DNA of 18,359 nucleotides from Actinomycetota bacterium (GTDB taxonomy: Bacteria > Actinomycetota > Acidimicrobiia > Acidimicrobiales > Ilumatobacteraceae), in NCBI GenBank assembly GCA_005787025.1, contig SYCH01000017.1, forward strand, positions 1-18,359. Direction: 5' to 3'. The notes beneath the pieces were generated by a model. That model worked only from the letters and a program-made list of their open reading frames with translations. It was not told the DNA's origin and did not search any database. Position 1 is the stretch's first letter, and the number at the start of each line of letters is the position of its first letter. The translations under genes and the position numbers were made by a program. Shown here piece by piece: positions 1-5,883 of this stretch.

Positions 1-224
1 ACGACGAGGTGGAGCGGGCGTTCTGGGTGCCGTTGCGCGAACTCGTGCGACCCGACACGTTCTCGTGGGAGTGGTGGTCGGTGCCGGCTGCCGACGACGG
101 TGAGCGACCCATGTTCTTCTTCCATCTGGACGACGAAACGGTGTGGGGCGCCACGGCGCGCATACTGCACGAGATGTTGTGCCGCGTGCACGGCGTAAAT
201 CACTTGGATCTTCCGAACTGGTAG
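1..224 (+). CDS. Nudix hydrolase, 3' end only (CoA pyrophosphatase-like)
   Basis: The reading frame is open from the window edge (codons from base 3) to the TAG at 222-224, so this is the C-terminal ~73 residues of a gene beginning upstream. The visible start reads DEVERAFWVPL, and near the end comes ETVWGATARIL. In the CoA-pyrophosphatase/NudL-like branch of Nudix hydrolases, a conserved VWG-x-TA-x-IL segment follows the catalytic fold in just this way. Those enzymes hydrolyse nucleoside diphosphates linked to another moiety. The Nudix box, which carries the metal-binding glutamates, would lie before the window, so activity and substrate cannot be judged. A GTG at base 9 is in frame but is unlikely to be the start because the frame continues upstream. 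The GNAT gene begins 14 bp downstream on the same strand. Confidence 0.75.
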   Translation, partial: DEVERAFWVPLRELVRPDTFSWEWWSVPAADDGERPMFFFHLDDETVWGATARILHEMLCRVHGVNHLDLPNW

Positions 225-238
225 GGCACAATTCACGC
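204..238 (+). promoter_or_regulatory. Candidate promoter for a leaderless GNAT transcript
   Basis: A -35-like TTGGAT (204-209) is followed after 17 bp by a -10-like CACAAT (227-232). The ATG at 239 lies 6 bp after the -10, where transcription should start, and there is no Shine-Dalgarno sequence in between. The element overlaps the end of the Nudix gene. The fit to consensus is moderate. The case rests mainly on the same geometry recurring at other genes in this window. Confidence 0.4.
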
Positions 239-724
239 ATGGTGGTGCTGCGCGAGACCTTTCTCGAATCCGACATCGACTGGATCACCGAGGCCTGCCA
301 AGACCCCGACATTCAGCGGTGGACCTTGGTGCCGCGTCCGTACACCCGCGATCACGCTCGCCACTTCGTGGAGCATCCGGAACTCGAACGGCAGCGCTGG
401 GTGATCGAACACGATGGCGTTCCGGTCGGGGTCATCGGCGTGCACGGCGTCAACGAGAACGGTGACGCCGAGATCGGTTACTGGCTGGCACCGAGGGGAC
501 GAGGCATTCGTGTGATGGCATCGACCCTGTCACTGGTGGCCGAGTTGCTCGCCACCGACTCTTCCGTACGTGCGCTCACCGCGCGCATCGCCGAGGGCAA
601 CACGGCCTCGCGTCGCACCGCCGAGCGCGCCGGCTTCGTGGAGGTCGAACGCGTCGAGTGCGGATGCCGCGACGGTGACGAACCGGCGGACGCGATCCTG
701 TACCGGCGGGTCTCGACACGGTAA
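239..724 (+). CDS. GNAT family N-acetyltransferase (RimJ/RimL-like)
   Basis: 161 residues from ATG 239. The frame is open further upstream to 143, but that extension lies inside the Nudix gene and has no family resemblance. The protein has the order expected of RimJ/RimL-type acetyltransferases: an N-terminal substrate half with IQRWTLVPRPYT, a central beta strand GVPVGVIGVHG, then AEIGYWLAPRGRGI, where RGRGI is the acetyl-CoA pyrophosphate-binding loop. The C-terminal NTASRRTAERAGFVEVE is the classic N-x-x-S-x-x-x-x-E-x-x-GF signature. It should transfer an acetyl group from acetyl-CoA to an amine; the substrate (protein N-terminus, antibiotic or metabolite) cannot be read from sequence. It has no signal peptide or membrane segment and is presumably cytoplasmic. 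It ends 6 bp before the convergent phospholipase gene. Confidence 0.88.
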   Translation: MVVLRETFLESDIDWITEACQDPDIQRWTLVPRPYTRDHARHFVEHPELERQRWVIEHDGVPVGVIGVHGVNENGDAEIGYWLAPRGRGIRVMASTLSLVAELLATDSSVRALTARIAEGNTASRRTAERAGFVEVERVECGCRDGDEPADAILYRRVSTR

Positions 725-730
725 AGCCCG

Positions 731-1243
731 TCAGGGGCCGCCGAAGGCTCGCACCGCCTTGTGGAAGGTGGTGGCCCAGGCGCGACAGGTGGGGCGGTCC
801 CACACCGACCGCGACGCGCAATGCCCGAACAGGTCCTTCTTGAACTGGGCGTCCAGACGTGCGCGGTTCGAGGCGTTCCACCAACGGCCGTAGTTCCAGG
901 TTCCGTCGGCGCACGTGCCGTTGGTCGGTCGGTTCGGACAGTTGAAGCGTTGGTCCAGCAACTTGTAGTTGCGATATCCGAAGTCGTGGCGCAGGCACGC
1001 GGCGGTGAAGTCGAACGAACGACCGGTGCTGCCGACGAGGGGCGCCGAGCACTGGTCGGTGCTCCAGTCGAGGGTTTCATCCACACCGCGCGGAGAACGT
1101 GACGTGCTCACGAAGCTGGTCAATGGCGTCTGGAACATCAGCACCTCCACGCGTCCGGCGGTGGTGGCGGGGTCGTTCACCGATACGGAGGGGGCGGTCA
1201 GGGAACTCGCAACCGCGACGAGGATGGCCAGGATCGCTCCCAT
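731..1243 (-). CDS. Secreted prokaryotic phospholipase A2
   Basis: 170 residues. Residues 1-17 form a hydrophobic secretion signal, although it lacks the usual N-terminal positive charges. The mature part contains DWSTDQCSAPLVG (59-71) followed by AACLRHDFGYRNY (81-93). This matches the bacterial PLA2 fold known from Streptomyces, in which His-Asp (H86, D87) forms the catalytic pair and an upstream Asp (D63) helps bind calcium. The enzyme should hydrolyse the sn-2 acyl ester of phospholipids outside the cell. Six cysteines are visible (65, 83, 102, 111, 142, 153), enough for three disulfides. The ATG is preceded by TGAGGAAATC, giving a GAGG Shine-Dalgarno, and an in-frame TGA lies just upstream, so the start is secure. 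It lies 87 bp after ribH on the same strand and may be transcribed with the rib operon; no promoter is evident in that gap. Confidence 0.85.
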   Translation of the reverse strand: MGAILAILVAVASSLTAPSVSVNDPATTAGRVEVLMFQTPLTSFVSTSRSPRGVDETLDWSTDQCSAPLVGSTGRSFDFTAACLRHDFGYRNYKLLDQRFNCPNRPTNGTCADGTWNYGRWWNASNRARLDAQFKKDLFGHCASRSVWDRPTCRAWATTFHKAVRAFGGP

Positions 1244-1330
1244 GATTTCCTCAGTTTCTCAACGGCTCTCGCCGGCGTGACATCGTTGCGGCACACCGAT
1301 TCGGGGTGGGAGTGCGTCGGGTGAGAACGG

Positions 1331-1831
1331 TCAGGCCGGGGGATAGGTGGCCTCGATGGCGTTGATCAACAACCCCATCTCCACCGCGCCCACGGCGGCC
1401 TCGTCGCCCTTGTTGTCGATGCCGGGACCCGAGCGATCGATCGCCTGCTGGTTGGTGTCCACGGTGAGCACTCCGAACATCACCGGGATGCCGGTCTCCA
1501 ACTGGGCGTTCTGAATGCCGCGCGCGCACTCTCCGGCGACGAACTCGAAGTGCGCGGTGTCGCCGCGAATGACGGTACCCAAGGTGATGATGGCGTCGTA
1601 GTTGCCCGAACCGGCCATGGTGATGGCGGCCAACGGAATCTCGAACGCTCCGGGCACCCACACCACGTCGATGTTGGCGTCCTTCACCCGACAGCGGTCG
1701 AGGCCGCGACGCGCGCCGGCCAACAACTCGGTGACGATGTGATCGTTGAACCGCGCGCACACGATCCCGATGGACAATGCCGATCCGTCGAAGGACTCCG
1801 GCATGGTCTGGCTACTTTGGATTCTGGTCAT
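1331..1831 (-). CDS. ribH: 6,7-dimethyl-8-ribityllumazine synthase
   Basis: 166 residues, the normal family length. It condenses 5-amino-6-ribitylamino-uracil with 3,4-dihydroxy-2-butanone 4-phosphate to give lumazine, the penultimate step of riboflavin synthesis. Family signatures in order: VCARFN (24-29) for aromatic substrate stacking, VPGAFEIP (59-66), GTVIRGDTAHFEFV (85-98) with the catalytic His94, and FGVLTVDTNQQA (119-130) with the conserved NKG..AA (140-146). The ATG is preceded by GGAG 8 nt upstream. A second Met at residue 10 is possible but lacks a better ribosome site. The gene follows ribBA after 54 bp on the same strand, so both should be expressed from the FMN-riboswitch-controlled transcript. 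Lumazine synthases assemble as cytoplasmic pentamers or 60-mers. Confidence 0.97.
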   Translation of the reverse strand: MTRIQSSQTMPESFDGSALSIGIVCARFNDHIVTELLAGARRGLDRCRVKDANIDVVWVPGAFEIPLAAITMAGSGNYDAIITLGTVIRGDTAHFEFVAGECARGIQNAQLETGIPVMFGVLTVDTNQQAIDRSGPGIDNKGDEAAVGAVEMGLLINAIEATYPPA

Positions 1832-1885
1832 GATGATCTCCGTGATGAGGTGCTGGTGATGTCGTGCGGGTGATTCGAGTGCGGG

Positions 1886-3115
1886 TCAGGCGGACGCCTC
1901 GGGAAGGTCCAACAGGTGTCCCATGCGGTCGCGCTTGGTCTGCAGGTACTTCAGGTTCTCCTCGGTGGGCAAGGGGTTCAGGGCCACCCGCTCGATGATC
2001 TCCAGACCGTAACCCTCGAGGCCGCCGTACTTGGCGGGGTTGTTGGTGATGAGGCGCAACTTGTTCGCACCCAAGTCGGCCAGGATCTGCGCACCGATTC
2101 CGTATTCGCGACTGTCCACGGGCAGTCCCAGTTCGGTGTTGGCGTCGACGGTGTCGAGGCCGCCGTCCTGCAGCGAGTACGCGCGGATCTTGTGGCCGAT
2201 TCCGATGCCACGTCCCTCGTGTCCGCGCAGGTACACCACCACGCCGCGACCCTCCTTGGCGATGAGGGACATGGCCGAGTTCAACTGCGGACCGCAGTCG
2301 CAACGCCGACTGCTGAACACGTCACCGGTGAGGCATTCGCTGTGCACGCGAACCAACGAGGGGTTTCCGTCGTCGACGTCTCCCATGCTGAAGGCCAGAT
2401 GCTCGGTGTCGTCGAGATGACTTCGGTACGCGGTGCAGGTGAACGTGCCCCAATCGGTGGGCACCTGGGCCTGACCGATGCGCGTCACCAACTTCTCGTG
2501 ACGACGGCGGTACTTGATGAGTTCGGCGATGCTCGACAGCAACAGTCCGTGTCGACGGCTGAACTCGATCAGCTGCGGCAGGCGAGACATGGAGCCGTCC
2601 TCGTTGACGATCTCGCAGATGATGCCGGCGGGCTCGAGCCCGGCCATGCGTGCCAGGTCCACGGCGGCCTCGGTGTGGCCGGCGCGCTTCAGCACGCCTC
2701 CCTCGCGGGCGCGCAACGGGAAGATGTGACCGGGACGGGCGAACGCCGCGAAACCCACCGTGGGATCGGCCAGGGCGCACAACGTGGCCGCGCGATCGGC
2801 GGCCGAGATACCGGTGCTGGTGCCCTCGATCAGGTCCACCGACACCGTGAACGCGGTGCGATGGCTCTCGGTGTTGTGTTCCACCATCAACGGCAGGCGC
2901 AGGTCGTCGCAGCGTTCACCGGTGAGCGGCGCCACCACCACGCCGGACGTGTGGCGCACGATGAAGGCGATCTTCTCGGGCGTGGCGAACTGCGCCGCCA
3001 TGATGAGGTCGCCTTCGTTTTCGCGATCCTCGTCGTCGACCATGACCACGATCTCGCCGCGGCCGATGGCCGCCACGACGTCCTCGATCGGGGCGAAGGA
3101 AAATTCGCTGTTCAT
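1886..3115 (-). CDS. ribBA: Bifunctional DHBP synthase / GTP cyclohydrolase II
   Basis: 409 residues, a full-length fusion. Residues ~8-205 are 3,4-dihydroxy-2-butanone 4-phosphate synthase, which acts on ribulose 5-phosphate: the metal and substrate motif VDDEDRENEGD (26-36), RPGHIFPLRA (127-136) and AGHTEAAVDL (145-154) with His147. Residues ~208-405 are GTP cyclohydrolase II: the zinc ligands Cys261, Cys272 and Cys274 in SECLTGDVFSSRRCDCG, the RGHEGRGIGI loop (297-306), SREYGIGAQIL (335-345) and the TNNP signature (357-360). Both halves keep their catalytic residues, so one protein supplies both entry branches of riboflavin synthesis. The start codon overlaps the ribD stop as ATGA, and AAGGAG sits 6 nt upstream inside ribD, indicating translational coupling. 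Confidence 0.97.
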   Translation of the reverse strand: MNSEFSFAPIEDVVAAIGRGEIVVMVDDEDRENEGDLIMAAQFATPEKIAFIVRHTSGVVVAPLTGERCDDLRLPLMVEHNTESHRTAFTVSVDLIEGTSTGISAADRAATLCALADPTVGFAAFARPGHIFPLRAREGGVLKRAGHTEAAVDLARMAGLEPAGIICEIVNEDGSMSRLPQLIEFSRRHGLLLSSIAELIKYRRRHEKLVTRIGQAQVPTDWGTFTCTAYRSHLDDTEHLAFSMGDVDDGNPSLVRVHSECLTGDVFSSRRCDCGPQLNSAMSLIAKEGRGVVVYLRGHEGRGIGIGHKIRAYSLQDGGLDTVDANTELGLPVDSREYGIGAQILADLGANKLRLITNNPAKYGGLEGYGLEIIERVALNPLPTEENLKYLQTKRDRMGHLLDLPEASA

Positions 3116-4137
3116 GCTGGCTCCTTGGTGGTGGGGAAATTGTCGGTGGTGACGGCATCGATGACGATCTCGATGTCGTCACCGAGAACGCGGGTGGACA
3201 CCAGGCGACCACGACGAATGTCGTCGATGGTGGCGGCGCCGGATCCGGCGAACATGGGTCGGCCACTCGCGCCCAGAAACGCGGGTGCCAGATGAATGAC
3301 GTGGCGATCCACCAGACCGGCCTCGTGGAACGACGAGGCGACGGTGGCACCACCTTCGACCAGCACCTGCAGCACGCCCTCGGCGCCGAGATGATCGAGC
3401 AAGGACTCCAGCGAATCGGCCCATTCCAGGCACGGATGCACGCGGGCGTCGGCGGGGGCCGTGCCCAACACCACGCGACGCGGCGACGGTCCGTCCACCA
3501 GACGGGTGGTCAGTTCGGGATCGTCGGCGCGCACGGTGCCGGCCCCCACCACGATGGCGTCGCTGTCGGCGCGCAACTCGTGCACCGCGGTGCGGGCGGC
3601 GTCACCGGTGATCCAGCGACTGCTGCCGTCGGCGGCCGCGGTGCGACCATCGATGCTGGCGGCCATCTTCGACACCACGAAGGGCCTTCCGGTGCGACGG
3701 TGATGCAGATACGGCAGTAGCTGTTCGTGTACCTCGTCGGCCCGACAGCCGACGTCCACGGACACGCCGGCCTCCTGCAACATCGCGTGTCCACGACCGG
3801 CGACGTTGGCGTCGGGATCCTCCAACGCGGTCACCACGCGGGCCACGCCGGCCTCGATCAGTGCCTCGGCGCACGGACCGGTGCGACCGTGGTGACCGCA
3901 GGGCTCCAACGTGGTGAAGACGGTGGCGCCGCGGGTGTCGGCGCCGGCGTCGCGGGCTGCGTGAAGAGCGACGATTTCGGCATGACGTCCGCCCGGGGGT
4001 TCGGTGGCCCCCACGAAGACCCGACCGTCGGCGCACTCGATGACGCACCCCACCCACGGGTTGGGCGACGTGTGGCGACGAACACGCGCCGCGGAGTCGA
4101 TCGCCTGCCTCATGCGTGTGTCGTCGGGGGTGGTCAT
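3112..4137 (-). CDS. ribD: Bifunctional riboflavin deaminase/reductase RibD
   Basis: 341 residues, usual length. The N-terminal cytidine-deaminase-like domain (about 8-145) carries the zinc site: GGRHAE (49-54, with His52 and Glu54) and PCGHHGRTGPC (79-89, with Cys80 and Cys89). The C-terminal domain (about 152-341) is the NADPH-dependent reductase, recognisable by VVSKMAASIDGRTA (154-167), ITGDAAR, VVGAGTVRADDPELT (196-210) and LVEGG (259-263). It deaminates and then reduces the pyrimidine product of GTP cyclohydrolase II. It is the first gene after the FMN riboswitch. No strong Shine-Dalgarno precedes the ATG (the upstream bases read ACGGACGACCCCC). The start was chosen because the homologous deaminase begins a few residues later and the upstream frame lacks further start codons. 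Confidence 0.96.
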   Translation of the reverse strand: MTTPDDTRMRQAIDSAARVRRHTSPNPWVGCVIECADGRVFVGATEPPGGRHAEIVALHAARDAGADTRGATVFTTLEPCGHHGRTGPCAEALIEAGVARVVTALEDPDANVAGRGHAMLQEAGVSVDVGCRADEVHEQLLPYLHHRRTGRPFVVSKMAASIDGRTAAADGSSRWITGDAARTAVHELRADSDAIVVGAGTVRADDPELTTRLVDGPSPRRVVLGTAPADARVHPCLEWADSLESLLDHLGAEGVLQVLVEGGATVASSFHEAGLVDRHVIHLAPAFLGASGRPMFAGSGAATIDDIRRGRLVSTRVLGDDIEIVIDAVTTDNFPTTKEPA

Positions 4138-4286
4138 GGGGGTCGTCCGTGTCGTTCGTGTCGTTGCGTCGGTGGTGTCGGGGGTCTCGACCCGGGCGGG
4201 GAGACGGCAACGCCGGCACGACGACGACCAACGGACGCGACATGGTCGTCGAGGGACGACTCATGGCACGGCCAAGCCGGTTCGCA
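4138..4286 (-). other. ribD leader between FMN riboswitch and start codon
   Basis: This 149-nt untranslated stretch lies between the aptamer and ribD and should hold the expression platform. Reading in the transcribed direction, CCGTGC (plus-strand 4266-4271) is complementary to the 3' strand of riboswitch helix P1. A small hairpin GTCGTC-CCTC-GACGAC follows. No U-tract terminator is visible. Close to ribD is a tandem 9-nt repeat. No credible coding sequence is seen here. Confidence 0.5.
4148..4165 (-). repeat. Two tandem copies of a 9-nt unit just before ribD
   Basis: The minus strand reads AACGACACG twice in direct succession (plus strand CGTGTCGTT, 4148-4156 and 4157-4165). It ends 10 nt before the ribD ATG, where a ribosome site is expected but weak. 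It may be chance slippage or an A/C-rich unstructured entry site. Confidence 0.4.
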
Positions 4287-4412
4287 CCCGTGCTCCCATC
4301 CGGACTCTGACCGTCGGCCTTGGAATTTCACCAAGTCGGCTCTGGGGGATCGCTCCTCCGGAGTTCGCGGGCTGTACCGCCGGTTTGGACTTTCACCAAT
4401 ACCCCGCACGGG
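4287..4412 (-). promoter_or_regulatory. FMN riboswitch (RFN element)
   Basis: The minus strand contains the full set of conserved RFN blocks in order: GGTGAAAGTCC (plus 4386-4396), AACCGGCGGTACAG just after it, the second GGTGAAATTCC (plus 4322-4332), CCGACGGTCAGAGTCC, and the closing GGATGGGAG. Helix P1 is visible as CCCGTGC at the 5' side (plus 4406-4412) pairing with GCACGGG at the 3' side (plus 4287-4293). FMN binding to this aptamer represses riboflavin genes. Its place directly upstream of ribD, ribBA and ribH confirms the role. Confidence 0.95.
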
Positions 4413-4421
4413 GTGTGTTCG

Positions 4422-4439
4422 ATTGTCACCTCGAGTCTA
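4422..4439 (-). promoter_or_regulatory. Candidate promoter -10 for the rib operon
   Basis: Upstream of the riboswitch the minus strand reads TAGACT (plus 4434-4439) and then GACAAT (plus 4422-4427); either could be a -10 element. TAGACT matches the TAGNNT pattern seen elsewhere in the window, and its TAG is also the stop codon of the decarboxylase gene. No convincing -35 is seen. Read-through from the decarboxylase gene is an alternative source of transcript. Confidence 0.35.
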
Positions 4440-5855
4440 CGCCCGGTTCCGCAACAAACCCCAAGCCGACTCCACGTGTTCCCAGGTGGTGGTGCGACTG
4501 CCGATGCTGAAGCGCAGCACGCTGCGTCCGTCCAGCACCGTGCGGGTGAACATGACCTGGCGCGTGGCATTGGCCGAGTCGATGAGGGCGTCGGTGAGGG
4601 TGTCACCGTGCTCGGGGGAGTCGCCCCGCAGACGCAGGCACACCAGATTGAGCGGGTGCGGAGCCACGATCTCGAAGCGCGGGTCGGCGGCCACCAACGT
4701 GGCCAGGCGCTGGGTCATGTCGACGTGGCTTTGAATCAGCGGCCGGAACACGTCGGTGCCATCGGTGCGGATGGCGAACCACAACTTCAACGAACGGAAA
4801 CGACGACCGAGCGGAATCTGCCAGTCGCGATAGTCGATGGCCGCGCCGGATTGCGCGGCCGCCGAGCGTAGGTACTCGGGCAGGATGCTGAGCGCGCCCA
4901 ATAGTGCGACGCGGTCGGCGGTCCAGAACAAGTCGCAGTCGAAGTTGACGCCCATCCACTTGTGCGGGTTGGTGCAGTAGCTGTCGGCGAGTTCCAGCCC
5001 GTCGTTCACCCATCGCAACGAGGGCTCGAGAGCAGCGATGCCGTGCATGGCGGCATCCACGTGCAGCCACATCCGATGCTCGCGTGCCACGGCGGCGATC
5101 TCGGTGGTGGGATCGAAAGCGCCCGACGAGGTGGTGCCGTGCGTGCTGCACACCCAGAACGGCATGAGGCCGCGTTGGTCGTCGTCCTCCACCATCGCGC
5201 GTAGCGCGTCGACGTCCATGGCGAAGTTGTCGTCGTGGGGGACGATGCGGATGTTGTCAGTGCCGATGCCGGCGATGCGCAGACCCTTCTCGATGCTGCT
5301 GTGCGCCTGTGACGTGCAATAGGCGATCAACTTCGACGTGTCACCGTCGGTGTTCACCCGACCGTCGGTGCGCTTCCAACGCGCCGCGAGAATGGATGAC
5401 AACGTGGCCTCGCTCGCCGAACCCTGGATGACGCCACCACCGTTGGCGGAGCTGCTGTGGAAACGCTCGGGTAGACCCAGCAGTTCCCGCATCCAGTCCA
5501 TCATCAGCGTCTCCACCTCGGTGCAGGCCGGACTGGACAGCCAACTCATGCCCTGCACACCGAGGCCGGCGGTCAAGAGGTCCGCCAGGATCGAGGGGTA
5601 CGACGAGTTGCCGGGAAAGAAGGCGAAGAAGTTCGGGTGCTGCCAGTGCGTGAGCCCGGGAATCACGATGTCGACCACGTCGCGAAGCACCGCGTCGAAC
5701 GGCTCGGGTGCGGTGGGCGGGTGCTCGGGTAGTCGCGCCCGCACGTCACCGGGTGCCACGTCGGCGGTGACGGGACGCTCGCCGATGGTCTCGAGATAGC
5801 TCGCGATCAGCTCGATCACGGCGTGGCCGTTCTCGCGGAATTCCCGTGCGTCCAT
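4437..5855 (-). CDS. Group II PLP-dependent aromatic-L-amino-acid decarboxylase
   Basis: 472 residues, close to the usual ~470-480. The fold I PLP enzyme features are complete: GSASEATLSS (145-154), AHSSIEKG (184-191) with His185 stacking on PLP, HVDAA (265-269) with Asp267 bonding the pyridine nitrogen, NPHKW (296-300) with Lys299 as Schiff-base lysine, and DYRDWQIPLGRRFRSLKLWF (341-360), almost identical to animal AADC. Tyr328 in LPEYLR aligns with the catalytic-loop Tyr (Tyr332 in human AADC) required for decarboxylation rather than oxidative deamination. It should convert an aromatic amino acid (Tyr, Trp, Phe or DOPA) to its amine. One oddity is HVDAAMHG where animal enzymes have HVDAAYAG, in the substrate pocket, so specificity may differ. 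The start ATG 5855 lies 6 nt after TAGCCT, suggesting leaderless translation. Confidence 0.92.
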   Translation of the reverse strand: MDAREFRENGHAVIELIASYLETIGERPVTADVAPGDVRARLPEHPPTAPEPFDAVLRDVVDIVIPGLTHWQHPNFFAFFPGNSSYPSILADLLTAGLGVQGMSWLSSPACTEVETLMMDWMRELLGLPERFHSSSANGGGVIQGSASEATLSSILAARWKRTDGRVNTDGDTSKLIAYCTSQAHSSIEKGLRIAGIGTDNIRIVPHDDNFAMDVDALRAMVEDDDQRGLMPFWVCSTHGTTSSGAFDPTTEIAAVAREHRMWLHVDAAMHGIAALEPSLRWVNDGLELADSYCTNPHKWMGVNFDCDLFWTADRVALLGALSILPEYLRSAAAQSGAAIDYRDWQIPLGRRFRSLKLWFAIRTDGTDVFRPLIQSHVDMTQRLATLVAADPRFEIVAPHPLNLVCLRLRGDSPEHGDTLTDALIDSANATRQVMFTRTVLDGRSVLRFSIGSRTTTWEHVESAWGLLRNRA

Positions 5856-5883
5856 GGCGAAAGGCTACGGGTACCGTGGCAAT
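5856..5883. promoter_or_regulatory. 28-bp divergent promoter region, both genes apparently leaderless
   Basis: Between the decarboxylase ATG (minus, 5855) and the hydrolase GTG (plus, 5884) are a minus-strand TAGCCT (5867-5862) and a plus-strand TACCGT (5872-5877). Each is exactly 6 nt from its start codon, and the two are 4 bp apart. Neither gene has room for a Shine-Dalgarno. The -35 region of each promoter must fall inside the other gene's first codons; no good -35 hexamers are visible. Confidence 0.5.

Noticed and set aside
1916..3295. Long plus-strand open frame of 459 codons
   Set aside because: It lies antisense to the secure ribBA and ribD genes, is Gly/His/Arg-rich as expected from a GC-rich shadow frame, and has no recognisable motif.
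3602..4264. Minus-strand frame starting in the ribD leader
   Set aside because: It overlaps the first half of ribD in another frame, is Arg/His-rich and has no ribosome site.
4134..4409. Leader open frame whose TGA overlaps the ribD ATG, as if translationally coupled
   Set aside because: It runs through the FMN riboswitch, and after the aptamer the frame contains no ATG or GTG start codon, so it cannot be an independent leader peptide.
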